This document shows positions 54,740 to 62,627 of a stretch of 64,000 nucleotides of DNA, piece by piece. The DNA is from Pseudomonas simiae. GTDB taxonomy: Bacteria > Pseudomonadota > Gammaproteobacteria > Pseudomonadales > Pseudomonadaceae. Where the stretch lies: positions 434,001-498,000 of the forward strand of contig NZ_FOKB01000002.1 in assembly GCF_900111895.1 (NCBI RefSeq), written 5' to 3'. Every line of letters starts with the position of its first letter. Position 1 is the stretch's first letter. The notes beneath the pieces were generated by a model that was not told the origin of the DNA, ran no database searches, and saw only the letters and a list, made by a program, of their open reading frames with translations. The translations under genes and the position numbers were made by a program.

Positions 54740-55612
54740 TCAGCCCTGGCGTTTGCGGTGCGCCACCAGGAAGCCCAGACCGTGTGATACCGAAATCTGC
54801 TTCACCCCCGCCTCACGCTGCTGCTCGGCAATCTCCCGATGAAACGCCTTCACCTTGGTCCAGTGCATCTTCGGCCGGTAGTGGTGCTCGGCGTGGTAGC
54901 CGTTGTTCATCCAGATCAGGTTGTACAGCACGCTATAGGAACTCACGCCCCAGGCGATCGGCAGGTCCGGGTTGCCGCCGAAGTGCTCGTAGTAGCCATT
55001 GAGTGATGACAGGCACTGGCCCAGGTACCAGAACGGCAACAGCCACAGCACCGCCTGCCAGTTGTAGAGCGCCAGGGCGATATAGAACGCCACAGTCACT
55101 GCGATCTCAACCTTGACCCAGCGCGCATCCGCCGGGCGCTTGCGCTTCATCTCGTCATAGAACGGCTTGGGATCGTCGCGAAAAAAACTCAGGAAGGTAT
55201 AGGCCCACGGGTTTTCCGGCTGACCCTGCTTCCCGCGCTGGTAGATCGACAGCGGGTCGATGGTTTTGCCATCTGGGCCCGGCAGGTCGGCGTTGCCACG
55301 GTGATGGCGGTTGTGGATATCGCGGTAGAGCGTCTGGGAAAAACCGATGGTCACCGACAGCAGCAGGTCGAAGGCGCGGTTCATTGCGCGATGGCTGAAG
55401 TAGGCATTGTGGATCTGGTTGTGGGAGATGCTGTTGATGCTCCACGACATGCTGATCGCGTAGACCAGTGCCAGAGGCACCAGAGCCCACCAGCTCAGGC
55501 TTTGGAAGGCGGCAACCAGCCAGACGACAAAGGCAAAATGCCCCAGGCCCAGGGCGATGGGCACCAGGTCCCAGAGCGAGTGATGCAGCAAACGGTAAGC
55601 AGGGCGAGCCAT
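54740..55612 (-). CDS. Fatty acid desaturase family protein
   Basis: A 290-aa membrane protein with the histidine boxes of the desaturase/hydroxylase superfamily: SISHNQIHNAYFSHR, RDIHNRHHRGN, YYEHFGGNPD and NNGYHAEHHYRPKMHW. Hydrophobic helices lie on both sides (LVPIALGLGHFAFVVWLVAA; WQAVLWLLPFWYLGQCLSSL). It uses a di-iron centre and oxygen to desaturate or hydroxylate a lipid chain in the inner membrane. The exact regiospecificity is unknown. AGGA precedes ATG. It lies 55 bp downstream of the MipA-like gene on the same strand. Confidence 0.88.
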   Translation of the reverse strand: MARPAYRLLHHSLWDLVPIALGLGHFAFVVWLVAAFQSLSWWALVPLALVYAISMSWSINSISHNQIHNAYFSHRAMNRAFDLLLSVTIGFSQTLYRDIHNRHHRGNADLPGPDGKTIDPLSIYQRGKQGQPENPWAYTFLSFFRDDPKPFYDEMKRKRPADARWVKVEIAVTVAFYIALALYNWQAVLWLLPFWYLGQCLSSLNGYYEHFGGNPDLPIAWGVSSYSVLYNLIWMNNGYHAEHHYRPKMHWTKVKAFHREIAEQQREAGVKQISVSHGLGFLVAHRKRQG

Positions 55613-55667
55613 GAAGAGTGTCCTGGAAAAATGGATTCCAGGACCTCATTGCAAACCCCAGACCAAC

Positions 55668-56438
55668 CTAATCGAACTTATAGCTGATGGCCGTCTGCAC
55701 CTGGCCCTGGTTAACGTCGCCAGTCTGCCGGACGATGCTGCTGTCCGCCGCCGAACCCACCAGATGCACCCAGCTCGCGCTGGTCAGCAACGACCATTTG
55801 GCAGCCAGGGGAAACTCGAAACTCTGGGTCAGCGTCACGTTCTGGAAGCCGCCGCTGGCGTTGTACGGCCGAAAGCCCGACGCGGCTGCCTCGTTGTCAT
55901 CCACGCCGAAAAAGGTCTGGGTTTGGCGGGCGTCGGCGAAGTGCGCCACCAGCCCGCTGCTGCCGATGATCCCGTTGCCCAGCGGGTAGCCCAGTTCGCC
56001 GCCGACCTTGCCCAGCGTGCCGCTCTGCGCGTGGCCGCCGCCGACGGCCTGGCCCAGCTGTGCATACACCCGCCAGAAATCAGCCGGTGCGTATTGGACA
56101 AAACCGCCCACCTCGGCCATGTCCGACACATTACGCAACCCCTGCAGCGAGCCGTTCGAGGTGCGCCCCTGCAGATAATTGATATACGGGCCGGCGGTAA
56201 AGCCATTGCTGTTCAACGCGCTCCAGGTCAGGCCGTCGTCGGTACTCAGGCTGACATCGCCCCAGTCCAAGTCGAAATAGGGAACGGGCCGCGTTTCGTA
56301 GCGGCTGCCGGTAGGGTCATGGGGCTGGTAGCTGACGCCTGCGCCGACTTCGCCGGTGATACCCTCGGCCTGAGCCGCGTTCGAAACGCTCCAGAGGCCC
56401 AATAAACCGGCCAGTGCAGCGCAAGTGATCCTCAACAT
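55668..56438 (-). CDS. MipA/OmpV family outer-membrane protein
   Basis: A 256-aa protein. Signal peptide MLRITCAALAGLLGLWSVSN...AAQA, then EGITGEVGAGVSYQPHDPTG, SRYETRPVPYFDLDWGDVSL, FTAGPYINYLQGR and a C-terminal strand ending in aromatic residue-plus-Asp (QVQTAISYKFD). This is a small beta-barrel of the MipA/OmpV family, some members of which affect peptidoglycan enzymes or antibiotic entry. AAGGAA precedes ATG 56438. It is divergent from the sigma-54 gene cluster, with the palindromic enhancer between them. Confidence 0.85.
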   Translation of the reverse strand: MLRITCAALAGLLGLWSVSNAAQAEGITGEVGAGVSYQPHDPTGSRYETRPVPYFDLDWGDVSLSTDDGLTWSALNSNGFTAGPYINYLQGRTSNGSLQGLRNVSDMAEVGGFVQYAPADFWRVYAQLGQAVGGGHAQSGTLGKVGGELGYPLGNGIIGSSGLVAHFADARQTQTFFGVDDNEAAASGFRPYNASGGFQNVTLTQSFEFPLAAKWSLLTSASWVHLVGSAADSSIVRQTGDVNQGQVQTAISYKFD

Positions 56439-56510
56439 GGTCACTGTTCCTTGATTGATTACGTGCGCATGAACGCGCAAAGCGTCGACCTCGCGCAAGC
56501 ACTCATCTTG

Positions 56511-56537
56511 TTTGTAGCAAGCTACAAAAATTGTAGC
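56511..56537. promoter_or_regulatory. Palindromic enhancer candidate with three half sites
   Basis: TTTGTAGCAAGCTACAAA (56511-56528) is a perfect 18-bp palindrome, and a third TTGTAGC half site follows at 56531-56537, forming a second inverted repeat with the middle half. Its centre is about 83 bp upstream of the -24 GG of the sigma-54 promoter, the usual distance for an NtrC-type activator site. It is the likely target of the regulator at 62617. Confidence 0.7.
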
Positions 56538-56599
56538 TTCCACGACACAAATCGCCCTCCATGCCGAGCAAAGCCCCAGCCCCGCTGGGCCTGCGCCAG

Positions 56600-56616
56600 T
56601 TGGCACGCTCCCTGCT
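56600..56616 (+). promoter_or_regulatory. Sigma-54 (-24/-12) promoter
   Basis: TTGGCACGCTCCCTGCT matches the sigma-54 consensus TTGGCACG-N4-TTGCT at all positions but one (CTGC for TTGC), with exact GG-to-GC spacing. It ends about 50 bp before the phosphatase start codon, predicting a 5' leader of about 40 nt. Confidence 0.82.
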
Positions 56617-56666
56617 CTACCCCTTGTTGCAAGCGCACACAGCGCGCTCTTCCAAGGTAAACAACG

Positions 56667-57368
56667 ATGATCCAATGGCATATCGTGTGTGACTTCGACG
56701 GGACCATCACCCCCACCGATGTCATCGACAACGTCCTCCAACGCTTCGCCGGCCCCGAGTGGGAAACCATCGAACAGGAATGGCTGGATGGGCATATCGG
56801 TTCACGCGAATGCCTGAGCCGCCAACTGGCGCTGATCAAGGCGACCCCCTCCGAACTGCTGGCGTATTTCGACAGCGTCGAGATCGACCCGGACTTCCCG
56901 GACTTCGTCGACCACGTGATCGGCCTGGGCGCGTCCATCGAAGTGGTCAGTGATGGCATCGAGCAGGGCATCGCGCGAATCCTGTCGCGCAACTACGTGA
57001 CCTTGCTGCCGATCCTCGCCAACCGCCTGCGCCAGGTCGATCAGAACAGCTGGCGCATCGACTTCCCGTATTCCAGCGATGCCTGCCGTGCCGCCTCCGG
57101 CAACTGCAAGTGCAAGTCCACCCCGCGCCACAAGCGCGTGCTGGTGATCGGCGACGGCAAGTCCGACATGTGCGTGGCCTCCACTGCCGACTTCGTGTTC
57201 GCCAAGGGCAGCCTCGCCGACTACTGCGTCGCCAACCACATTCCTCATGCGCGCTTCGACACCTTTGCCGAAGTGACGGCGCTGCTGGCTCAACTGCCAC
57301 AAAGCCTCGCCGCCAACGCCACCACCTTTACTGCTGCTGACAATCAGGAACTCTTCCACCATGTCTGA
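56667..57368 (+). CDS. HAD-family phosphatase, MtnX-like
   Basis: A 233-aa cytoplasmic enzyme with HAD motif I CDFDGTITPTDVIDNVLQ, motif II in IEVVSDGIEQGI and motif IV in VLVIGDGKSDMCVA. The general fold is that of MtnX/phosphoserine-phosphatase-like HAD-IB enzymes. The cysteine-rich SGNCKCKSTPRHK segment is unusual. It removes phosphate from a small molecule that is unknown here. It is the first gene behind the sigma-54 promoter (AAGG before ATG) and overlaps the aminotransferase start by 8 bp. Confidence 0.82.
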   Translation: MIQWHIVCDFDGTITPTDVIDNVLQRFAGPEWETIEQEWLDGHIGSRECLSRQLALIKATPSELLAYFDSVEIDPDFPDFVDHVIGLGASIEVVSDGIEQGIARILSRNYVTLLPILANRLRQVDQNSWRIDFPYSSDACRAASGNCKCKSTPRHKRVLVIGDGKSDMCVASTADFVFAKGSLADYCVANHIPHARFDTFAEVTALLAQLPQSLAANATTFTAADNQELFHHV

Positions 57369-58755
57369 TATCCGTATCGCTACCGCCGAAGACCAGATCC
57401 TTCTGGATAAAGAAGCCAAATACTGCTCCTACGGCGACACCGTCCACTACATCGAACCGCCGCGTATTTTCAGCCGTTGCGAAGGCTCCTACGTGTGGGA
57501 CACCGAAGACCAGGCCTACCTCGACCTGCAAATGTGGTACTCGGCGGTCAACTTCGGCTACGCCAACCCACGCCTGAACAATGCGCTGAAGCAGCAGATC
57601 GACACCCTGCCGCAGATCGCCAGCCAGTACTTGCACAAGGGCAAGATCGAGCTGTCGGAAATGATCGCGGTCGACGCCAAGAAGAAGTTCGGCCTCGACG
57701 GTCGCGTGCACTTCAACGTCGGCGGTTCGCAGTCCATCGAAGACTCCCTGAAGGTGGTGCGTAACGCCACCAACGGCAAGAGCCTGATGTTCGCCTTCGA
57801 GGGCGGCTACCACGGGCGTACCCTCGGCGCGTCGTCGATTACGTCCAGTTACCGCTACCGTCGTCGCTATGGCCACTTCGGCGAGCGCGCGCAGTTCATC
57901 CCATTCCCGTACCACTTCCGTGGCCCTAAAGGCATGACCAAGGAAGAATACGGCAGCCACTGCGTGCAGCAATTCGCCCGTCTGTTCGAGACCGAATACA
58001 ACGGCGTGTGGGACCCGAAAGTCGGCCAGAGTGAGTACGCTGCGTTCTACGTCGAGCCGATCCAGGGCACCGGTGGTTATGTGATCCCGCCGATGAACTT
58101 CTACCGTGAGTTGAAGCACGTGCTGGATCAGCACGGCATCCTGATGGTCTCCGACGAAATCCAGATGGGCTTCTACCGCACCGGCAAACTGTGGTCGATC
58201 GAGCACTTCGACGTGCAACCGGACGTGATCGTGTTCGGTAAGGCGCTGACCAACGGCCTCAATCCACTGGGCGGCATCTGGGCCCGTGAAGAGTTGATCA
58301 ACCCGAAGATCTTCCCGCCAGGTTCGACCCACTCCACCTTCGCCTCCAACCCGTTGGGCACGGCGGTAGGCTTGGAAATGTTCAAGATGACCAACGAAGT
58401 CGACTACGGCGCGATGGTCATGGCCAAGGGCAAGTTCTTCCTTGAAGGCCTGCAAGACTTGCAGAAACGCTTCCCGATCATCGGCGACGTCGACGGCCTG
58501 GGCCTGGCCCTGCGCTGCGAAATTTGCGGCCCGGATGGCTTCACACCGGACAAGGCGACCCTGGACTACATGGTCGAGGAAGGCATGAAGGGCGACATGG
58601 TGGTGGACGGTCAGAAGCTGGGTCTGATCCTCGACGTGGGCGGTTACTACAAAAACGTGATCACCCTGGCACCGTCCCTGGAAATCAGCTACCCGGAAAT
58701 CGAACTGGGCCTGAAGCTGCTTGAGCAACTGCTGGTGCGGGCGACCGACCGGTGA
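57361..58755 (+). CDS. Class III PLP-dependent aminotransferase
   Basis: A 464-aa enzyme. The PLP pocket shows VGGSQSIEDSLKVVRNATNG, FEGGYHGRTLGASSITSSYR, VEPIQGTGGYVIPP, LMVSDEIQMGFYRTGKLW and the Schiff-base Lys in DVIVFGKALTNGLNPLGGIW. All features are of the class III (ornithine/GABA/putrescine aminotransferase) family, and length is normal. It should convert a terminal aldehyde or ketone to an amine or the reverse. It is coupled to the phosphatase upstream and the esterase downstream (GTGA overlap), so the substrate is probably shared. Confidence 0.9.
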   Translation: MSDIRIATAEDQILLDKEAKYCSYGDTVHYIEPPRIFSRCEGSYVWDTEDQAYLDLQMWYSAVNFGYANPRLNNALKQQIDTLPQIASQYLHKGKIELSEMIAVDAKKKFGLDGRVHFNVGGSQSIEDSLKVVRNATNGKSLMFAFEGGYHGRTLGASSITSSYRYRRRYGHFGERAQFIPFPYHFRGPKGMTKEEYGSHCVQQFARLFETEYNGVWDPKVGQSEYAAFYVEPIQGTGGYVIPPMNFYRELKHVLDQHGILMVSDEIQMGFYRTGKLWSIEHFDVQPDVIVFGKALTNGLNPLGGIWAREELINPKIFPPGSTHSTFASNPLGTAVGLEMFKMTNEVDYGAMVMAKGKFFLEGLQDLQKRFPIIGDVDGLGLALRCEICGPDGFTPDKATLDYMVEEGMKGDMVVDGQKLGLILDVGGYYKNVITLAPSLEISYPEIELGLKLLEQLLVRATDR

Positions 58756-59702
58756 ACACAGTAGAGATCGACCTCGGTGAGGGTGATGCCGGTTTCGTTC
58801 TCGGTGATGGTCCGGTCGGGATCCTGTTGATCCACGGCCTGACCGGCACCCCGACGGAGTTGCGCCAGGTCGCCAAGGGCCTGGTCAAGGTGGGCAACTG
58901 CACGGTGTACGTGCCCACCCTGGCCGGGCATTGCGGTGACAACAGCGACCTGCAAGCCACCGGCTGGCGAGACTGGTACGAAGGCGTGCGCAAGACCTTC
59001 GCGGGCGTGAAGCAGCGCCATGAACAGGTGTTTGTCGGTGGCTTGTCCATGGGCGCGGTGATGTCGATGTATGTGGCCGCCGAGCACCCTGGGCAAGTCG
59101 CCGGGCTGCTGATGTATTCCACCACCTTGAAGTACGACGGTTGGAGCATCAACAAGCTGGCATTCCTTACGCCGTTGTTGATGAAAATCCCCTTCGGCGT
59201 GCATCTCTGCCGCTTCGAAGAGAAGCCGCCGTACGGCATCAAGAACGAACGCCTGCGCGGCATCGTCGAGCGGCAGATGAAGGAAGGCGAGAGTAGCGAG
59301 GCGGGGTTGTTGACCATGGAGGGCATCACCGTGCGCGAATTGCACCGGATGAACGCTGTGGTCAAGAAGCGCATGCCGCAGATCAACGTGCCGGCGCTGG
59401 TGTTGCACTCCATCGAGGACGACATCACCAGCCGTTGGAACGCGGACTATGTGGAGCGCCATCTGGGCGGGCCCGTGACCAAGATCCTGTTGGACAACTG
59501 CTACCACATGATCACCGTCGACCTGCAATACCGCCGCGTGATCGAGTTGAGTGCCGACTTCGTCGAGCAGCACGCGGGCCTCAAACCCATGCAGGTCGAG
59601 GTGGGACTCCAGCGAGGCAGCGATGCAGGCACCTCGGTCTTTCAAATGCACCGAGGTGATGCCATCGCAGCCTCGCCGGGGCTCGACAGCTCCCACGTTT
59701 GA
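58752..59702 (+). CDS. Alpha/beta hydrolase, carboxylesterase-like
   Basis: A 316-aa cytoplasmic enzyme starting at GTG. LLIHGLTGTPTELRQVAKGL is the oxyanion strand, the nucleophile Ser is in VFVGGLSMGAVMSMYVAAEH, Asp in LHSIEDDITSRW and His in LLDNCYHMITVDLQ. The order and the 'GLTGTP' motif resemble Est30-type carboxylesterases and monoacylglycerol lipases. It carries an extra C-terminal tail of about 50 residues. It probably hydrolyses an ester made or used by the neighbouring enzymes. Confidence 0.85.
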   Translation: MNTVEIDLGEGDAGFVLGDGPVGILLIHGLTGTPTELRQVAKGLVKVGNCTVYVPTLAGHCGDNSDLQATGWRDWYEGVRKTFAGVKQRHEQVFVGGLSMGAVMSMYVAAEHPGQVAGLLMYSTTLKYDGWSINKLAFLTPLLMKIPFGVHLCRFEEKPPYGIKNERLRGIVERQMKEGESSEAGLLTMEGITVRELHRMNAVVKKRMPQINVPALVLHSIEDDITSRWNADYVERHLGGPVTKILLDNCYHMITVDLQYRRVIELSADFVEQHAGLKPMQVEVGLQRGSDAGTSVFQMHRGDAIAASPGLDSSHV

Positions 59703-59733
59703 TCGGCGCTCACCCCAGATATAAGGGAAACCT

Positions 59734-60858
59734 GTGATCACCACCCAAGCCTTCCCGACCATTCGGGCCATCCAGCGCAGTGCCTGGAACGACTGTTTTG
59801 CGGGAGCCCTGGAGGATTGGGACTATTACGTCGCCGTGGAGAACGCCGCCATCGAAGATTTCCAGTGGCGTTACCTGGCGGTTTACGAAGATGGAACGCT
59901 GGCGGCTGTGGCGGCGGCGTTCATCACCCATTATCGCCTCGACACGACGGTGTCGGGCGCCGGCAAGCGCGTGACCGAGCGTGTCGAACGCTTGTGGCCG
60001 GGGCTATTGCAATTGGGGCTGTATGCCCTCGGTTCCCCGGTGGCTGAGCGTTGCGACGTCGGTTTTGCCAGTGGCGTGGCGGATGGGCGCCGACCGCTGT
60101 TGCTCAAACACCTGCTGGCAGCCGCGCGCCAGGATGCCGATGACTTTGGTATCGGCCTGGTGGCGGTCAAGGACGCGCCGAGCAAAGACCCGGATTGGGT
60201 CGAAAGTTGCCGGGCTGCTGGCTTCCAGAGCATGCCGAGCTTGCCCACGGGGGTATTGCCGCTGCCGTACGGCTCGGTGGACGCTTACTTGGGCTCCCTA
60301 GGAAAATCCACGCGCAAGGACCTGCGCCGCAAACTGCGCGCGCCGGGGCCACGGGTGGAATGGCGGCGCAATATCGACGACGTGCTGCCGCAGGTCATGC
60401 GCCTGTACGAGGCTACGCTGACGCGTGCCGAATTGCAGTTCGAGCGGCTGCCCGCCGGCTACTTCACCGGTGTGCTCGAACGCCTTGATGAGCGCGCGGT
60501 CTGTGTTCTTTACTGGGTGGACGAGCAACTGGTGGCGTTCAACCTGATCCTGGTGGACGAACATCGACTGGTGGACAAGTTTTTCGGGCATGACGTTGAG
60601 TTCACTCGCGACTACAACCTGTACTTCCGTAGCTGGCTGACCAACGTCGACTACTGTATTCAACACAATATTGCGGTGTATGAGTGCGGCCAGGCCGGGT
60701 ATGCCAGTAAGCTACGCCTGGGCTGCGAGTTCCAAGGCAACAGCGTGTTTTTCCGCCACCGCAACCGGCTGGTCAACGGCCTGCTCAAGCTTGTAAAACT
60801 GTTTATTCGACCGGATCGTTCCGACCCTGCCATGGCTGCTGCGATAAGCGAAACCTGA
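59734..60858 (+). CDS. GNAT-fold acyltransferase (BioF2/FemAB-like)
   Basis: A 374-aa protein with GTG start and AAGGGAAACCT just upstream. The C-terminal half is a GNAT fold typical of BioF2/CelD/FemAB-like proteins: SLGKSTRKDLRRKLRAPGPR, LYWVDEQLVAFNLILVDEHR, LVDKFFGHDVEFTRDYNLYF, and YECGQAGYASKLRLGCEF. Such proteins transfer acyl or aminoacyl groups to amines. It fits as the step acylating an amine formed by the aminotransferase, but this is inferred. Its stop overlaps the sensor kinase start. Confidence 0.75.
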   Translation: MITTQAFPTIRAIQRSAWNDCFAGALEDWDYYVAVENAAIEDFQWRYLAVYEDGTLAAVAAAFITHYRLDTTVSGAGKRVTERVERLWPGLLQLGLYALGSPVAERCDVGFASGVADGRRPLLLKHLLAAARQDADDFGIGLVAVKDAPSKDPDWVESCRAAGFQSMPSLPTGVLPLPYGSVDAYLGSLGKSTRKDLRRKLRAPGPRVEWRRNIDDVLPQVMRLYEATLTRAELQFERLPAGYFTGVLERLDERAVCVLYWVDEQLVAFNLILVDEHRLVDKFFGHDVEFTRDYNLYFRSWLTNVDYCIQHNIAVYECGQAGYASKLRLGCEFQGNSVFFRHRNRLVNGLLKLVKLFIRPDRSDPAMAAAISET

Positions 60859-62627
60859 TGATCACCAAGACCCGCCAGAAAGCCCGCCCCTTTGCCATTT
60901 CGCGTTGGAGCGTCCAGCGCAAGCTGGTGCTGGCGTTCTGGTTGGTCAGTGTGATTCCCACCATGATCGCCGCCGAACTGGCGGCCACCACGCTGTCGCA
61001 GATCTTCGACAGCAACGTGCGCATCTGGCTGCAGGAGTCGACCAAGATCGTCAAGGACGAGATCGGCGATATCCTTCATGACAACGCACGCATGGCTAAA
61101 TTGTTTTTGCGCTACACCAGCCCGCCTGCGAGCAAGCAAGCGGCCAAACACGACCGGCTGACCGCCGACATTGCCGATGCCACCGATATTGATGTGGTGG
61201 CGTTGATTCGCACCAGTGACCAAAAAATCGTGTTCAGCACCGCGGCATCCGACATCGTCAAGCAGATCAGCCTGGCCAAAAATACGGTGTTGCAGACTGT
61301 GCAGGTAGGGGGCGCGTCCACCGGCATCGTGGTCTCGACTTTCGAGACCTCCCAGGACGGCGTCGATTACGAGCTGCTGGTCGGGACTTACCTGGACAGC
61401 AGTTTCCTCACCAGCGTGGCCGACGTGCATTCCCTCGACCTGCGCCTGTACCTGGCGAACCCGGAAGGTTTCTCTGAGATTTTCTCGACCCAACGTTTTG
61501 AGGATCACCCTTCGCGCATCCCCAAGAGCGTCGAAACCGCGATGCGCGCCACCAGGCAGCCCAGTGAGCAGTTCACCAACAACTACAGCGGGTTGTACTG
61601 GCCGATCTTCAACGATGCCGGTGACCTGCAAGGTGTGATTTTCAGTGGCTTGCTGCGCCACACCAGCCTGGTGGGGCTGGTAAACCAGAGCAATCTGTTT
61701 GTGTTGATCTTCCTGCTCAGCTCGGCCTTGTCGCTGGCTGCCGGGGTATTGGTGTCGCGACGTTTGACCAAGCCGCTGCGGGACCTGTCCCAGGGCGTGA
61801 GTGCGGTGATTTCCGGCGACTATGCGCACCGCGTGGTGGTCAGCGGTGGTGATGAACTGGCGCAGTTGAGCAGTACCTTCAACCATATGACCGAGCGCCT
61901 GGGTGAGTTGCATCACCTTGAAGCGCAGCTGCGTCGACGTGATCGCCTGCATGCCCTGGGTGAAGTCGCCATGGGCCTGGCCCACGAGATCCGCAACCCG
62001 CTGGGCATCATCAAGACGGCAACGCAGTTGCTGCACCGCCGCGCCGATCTGGCGGACACCGACAAGCGCCACCTGGAATACGTGATCAGTGAAGTCAGCC
62101 GTATCAACGACCTGATCACCGAATTCCTCGACTTTGCCAAGCCCAACCCGCCGTTGCGCGTATTGCTGCCGGCGCGCCCGTTGGTCGAGGAAATCCTCGG
62201 CTTCTGCGCCCCGGAGCTGGCCACGCATACTATCGATGCGCAGATCGACGACCAGGCGCCGGGAGCGACGATCTACGCAGATGCCAAACAGCTCAAGCAG
62301 GCGTGCCTCAACCTGATTCTCAACGCCATCGACGCGATGCCCGAAGGTGGGCGCCTGACCCTGGGGATTCGCGCGGACGGCGAGAACACGGTGATCAGCA
62401 TCGCCGACACCGGCCAGGGTATTCCGGCGGACATGATCGAACGCATCTTCACGCCTTTCGTTACCACCAAGGCCTCCGGCACCGGCCTGGGCCTGGCCAA
62501 AGTCTATTCGATCATGGAAAGTCACGACGGCAGCATCGAATGTGCCAGTGAAAAAGATGCCGGCGCCACCTTCAGCCTGTACATTCCGGCGAGTGGCGAA
62601 GACGACGAGGACAGTCATGACGCATAA
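60858..62627 (+). CDS. Membrane sensor histidine kinase of the sigma-54 circuit
   Basis: A 589-aa protein. Helix 1 at about 23-45 (LVLAFWLVSVIPTMIAAELA), a periplasmic sensor of about 230 residues (KDEIGDILHDNARMAKLFLR..., GTYLDSSFLTSVADVHSLDL), helix 2 (NLFVLIFLLSSALSLAAGVL), then HAMP (SRRLTKPLRDLSQGVSAVIS). The kinase core has H376 in MGLAHEIRNPLGIIKTATQL, N-box LKQACLNLILNAIDAM, ADTGQGIP and FVTTKASGTGLGLA. This is an NtrB/DctB-like arrangement for a periplasmic ligand. The regulator start overlaps its last 11 bases, so kinase and regulator are a pair. Being in the same operon as the enzymes gives positive feedback. Confidence 0.93.
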   Translation: MITKTRQKARPFAISRWSVQRKLVLAFWLVSVIPTMIAAELAATTLSQIFDSNVRIWLQESTKIVKDEIGDILHDNARMAKLFLRYTSPPASKQAAKHDRLTADIADATDIDVVALIRTSDQKIVFSTAASDIVKQISLAKNTVLQTVQVGGASTGIVVSTFETSQDGVDYELLVGTYLDSSFLTSVADVHSLDLRLYLANPEGFSEIFSTQRFEDHPSRIPKSVETAMRATRQPSEQFTNNYSGLYWPIFNDAGDLQGVIFSGLLRHTSLVGLVNQSNLFVLIFLLSSALSLAAGVLVSRRLTKPLRDLSQGVSAVISGDYAHRVVVSGGDELAQLSSTFNHMTERLGELHHLEAQLRRRDRLHALGEVAMGLAHEIRNPLGIIKTATQLLHRRADLADTDKRHLEYVISEVSRINDLITEFLDFAKPNPPLRVLLPARPLVEEILGFCAPELATHTIDAQIDDQAPGATIYADAKQLKQACLNLILNAIDAMPEGGRLTLGIRADGENTVISIADTGQGIPADMIERIFTPFVTTKASGTGLGLAKVYSIMESHDGSIECASEKDAGATFSLYIPASGEDDEDSHDA

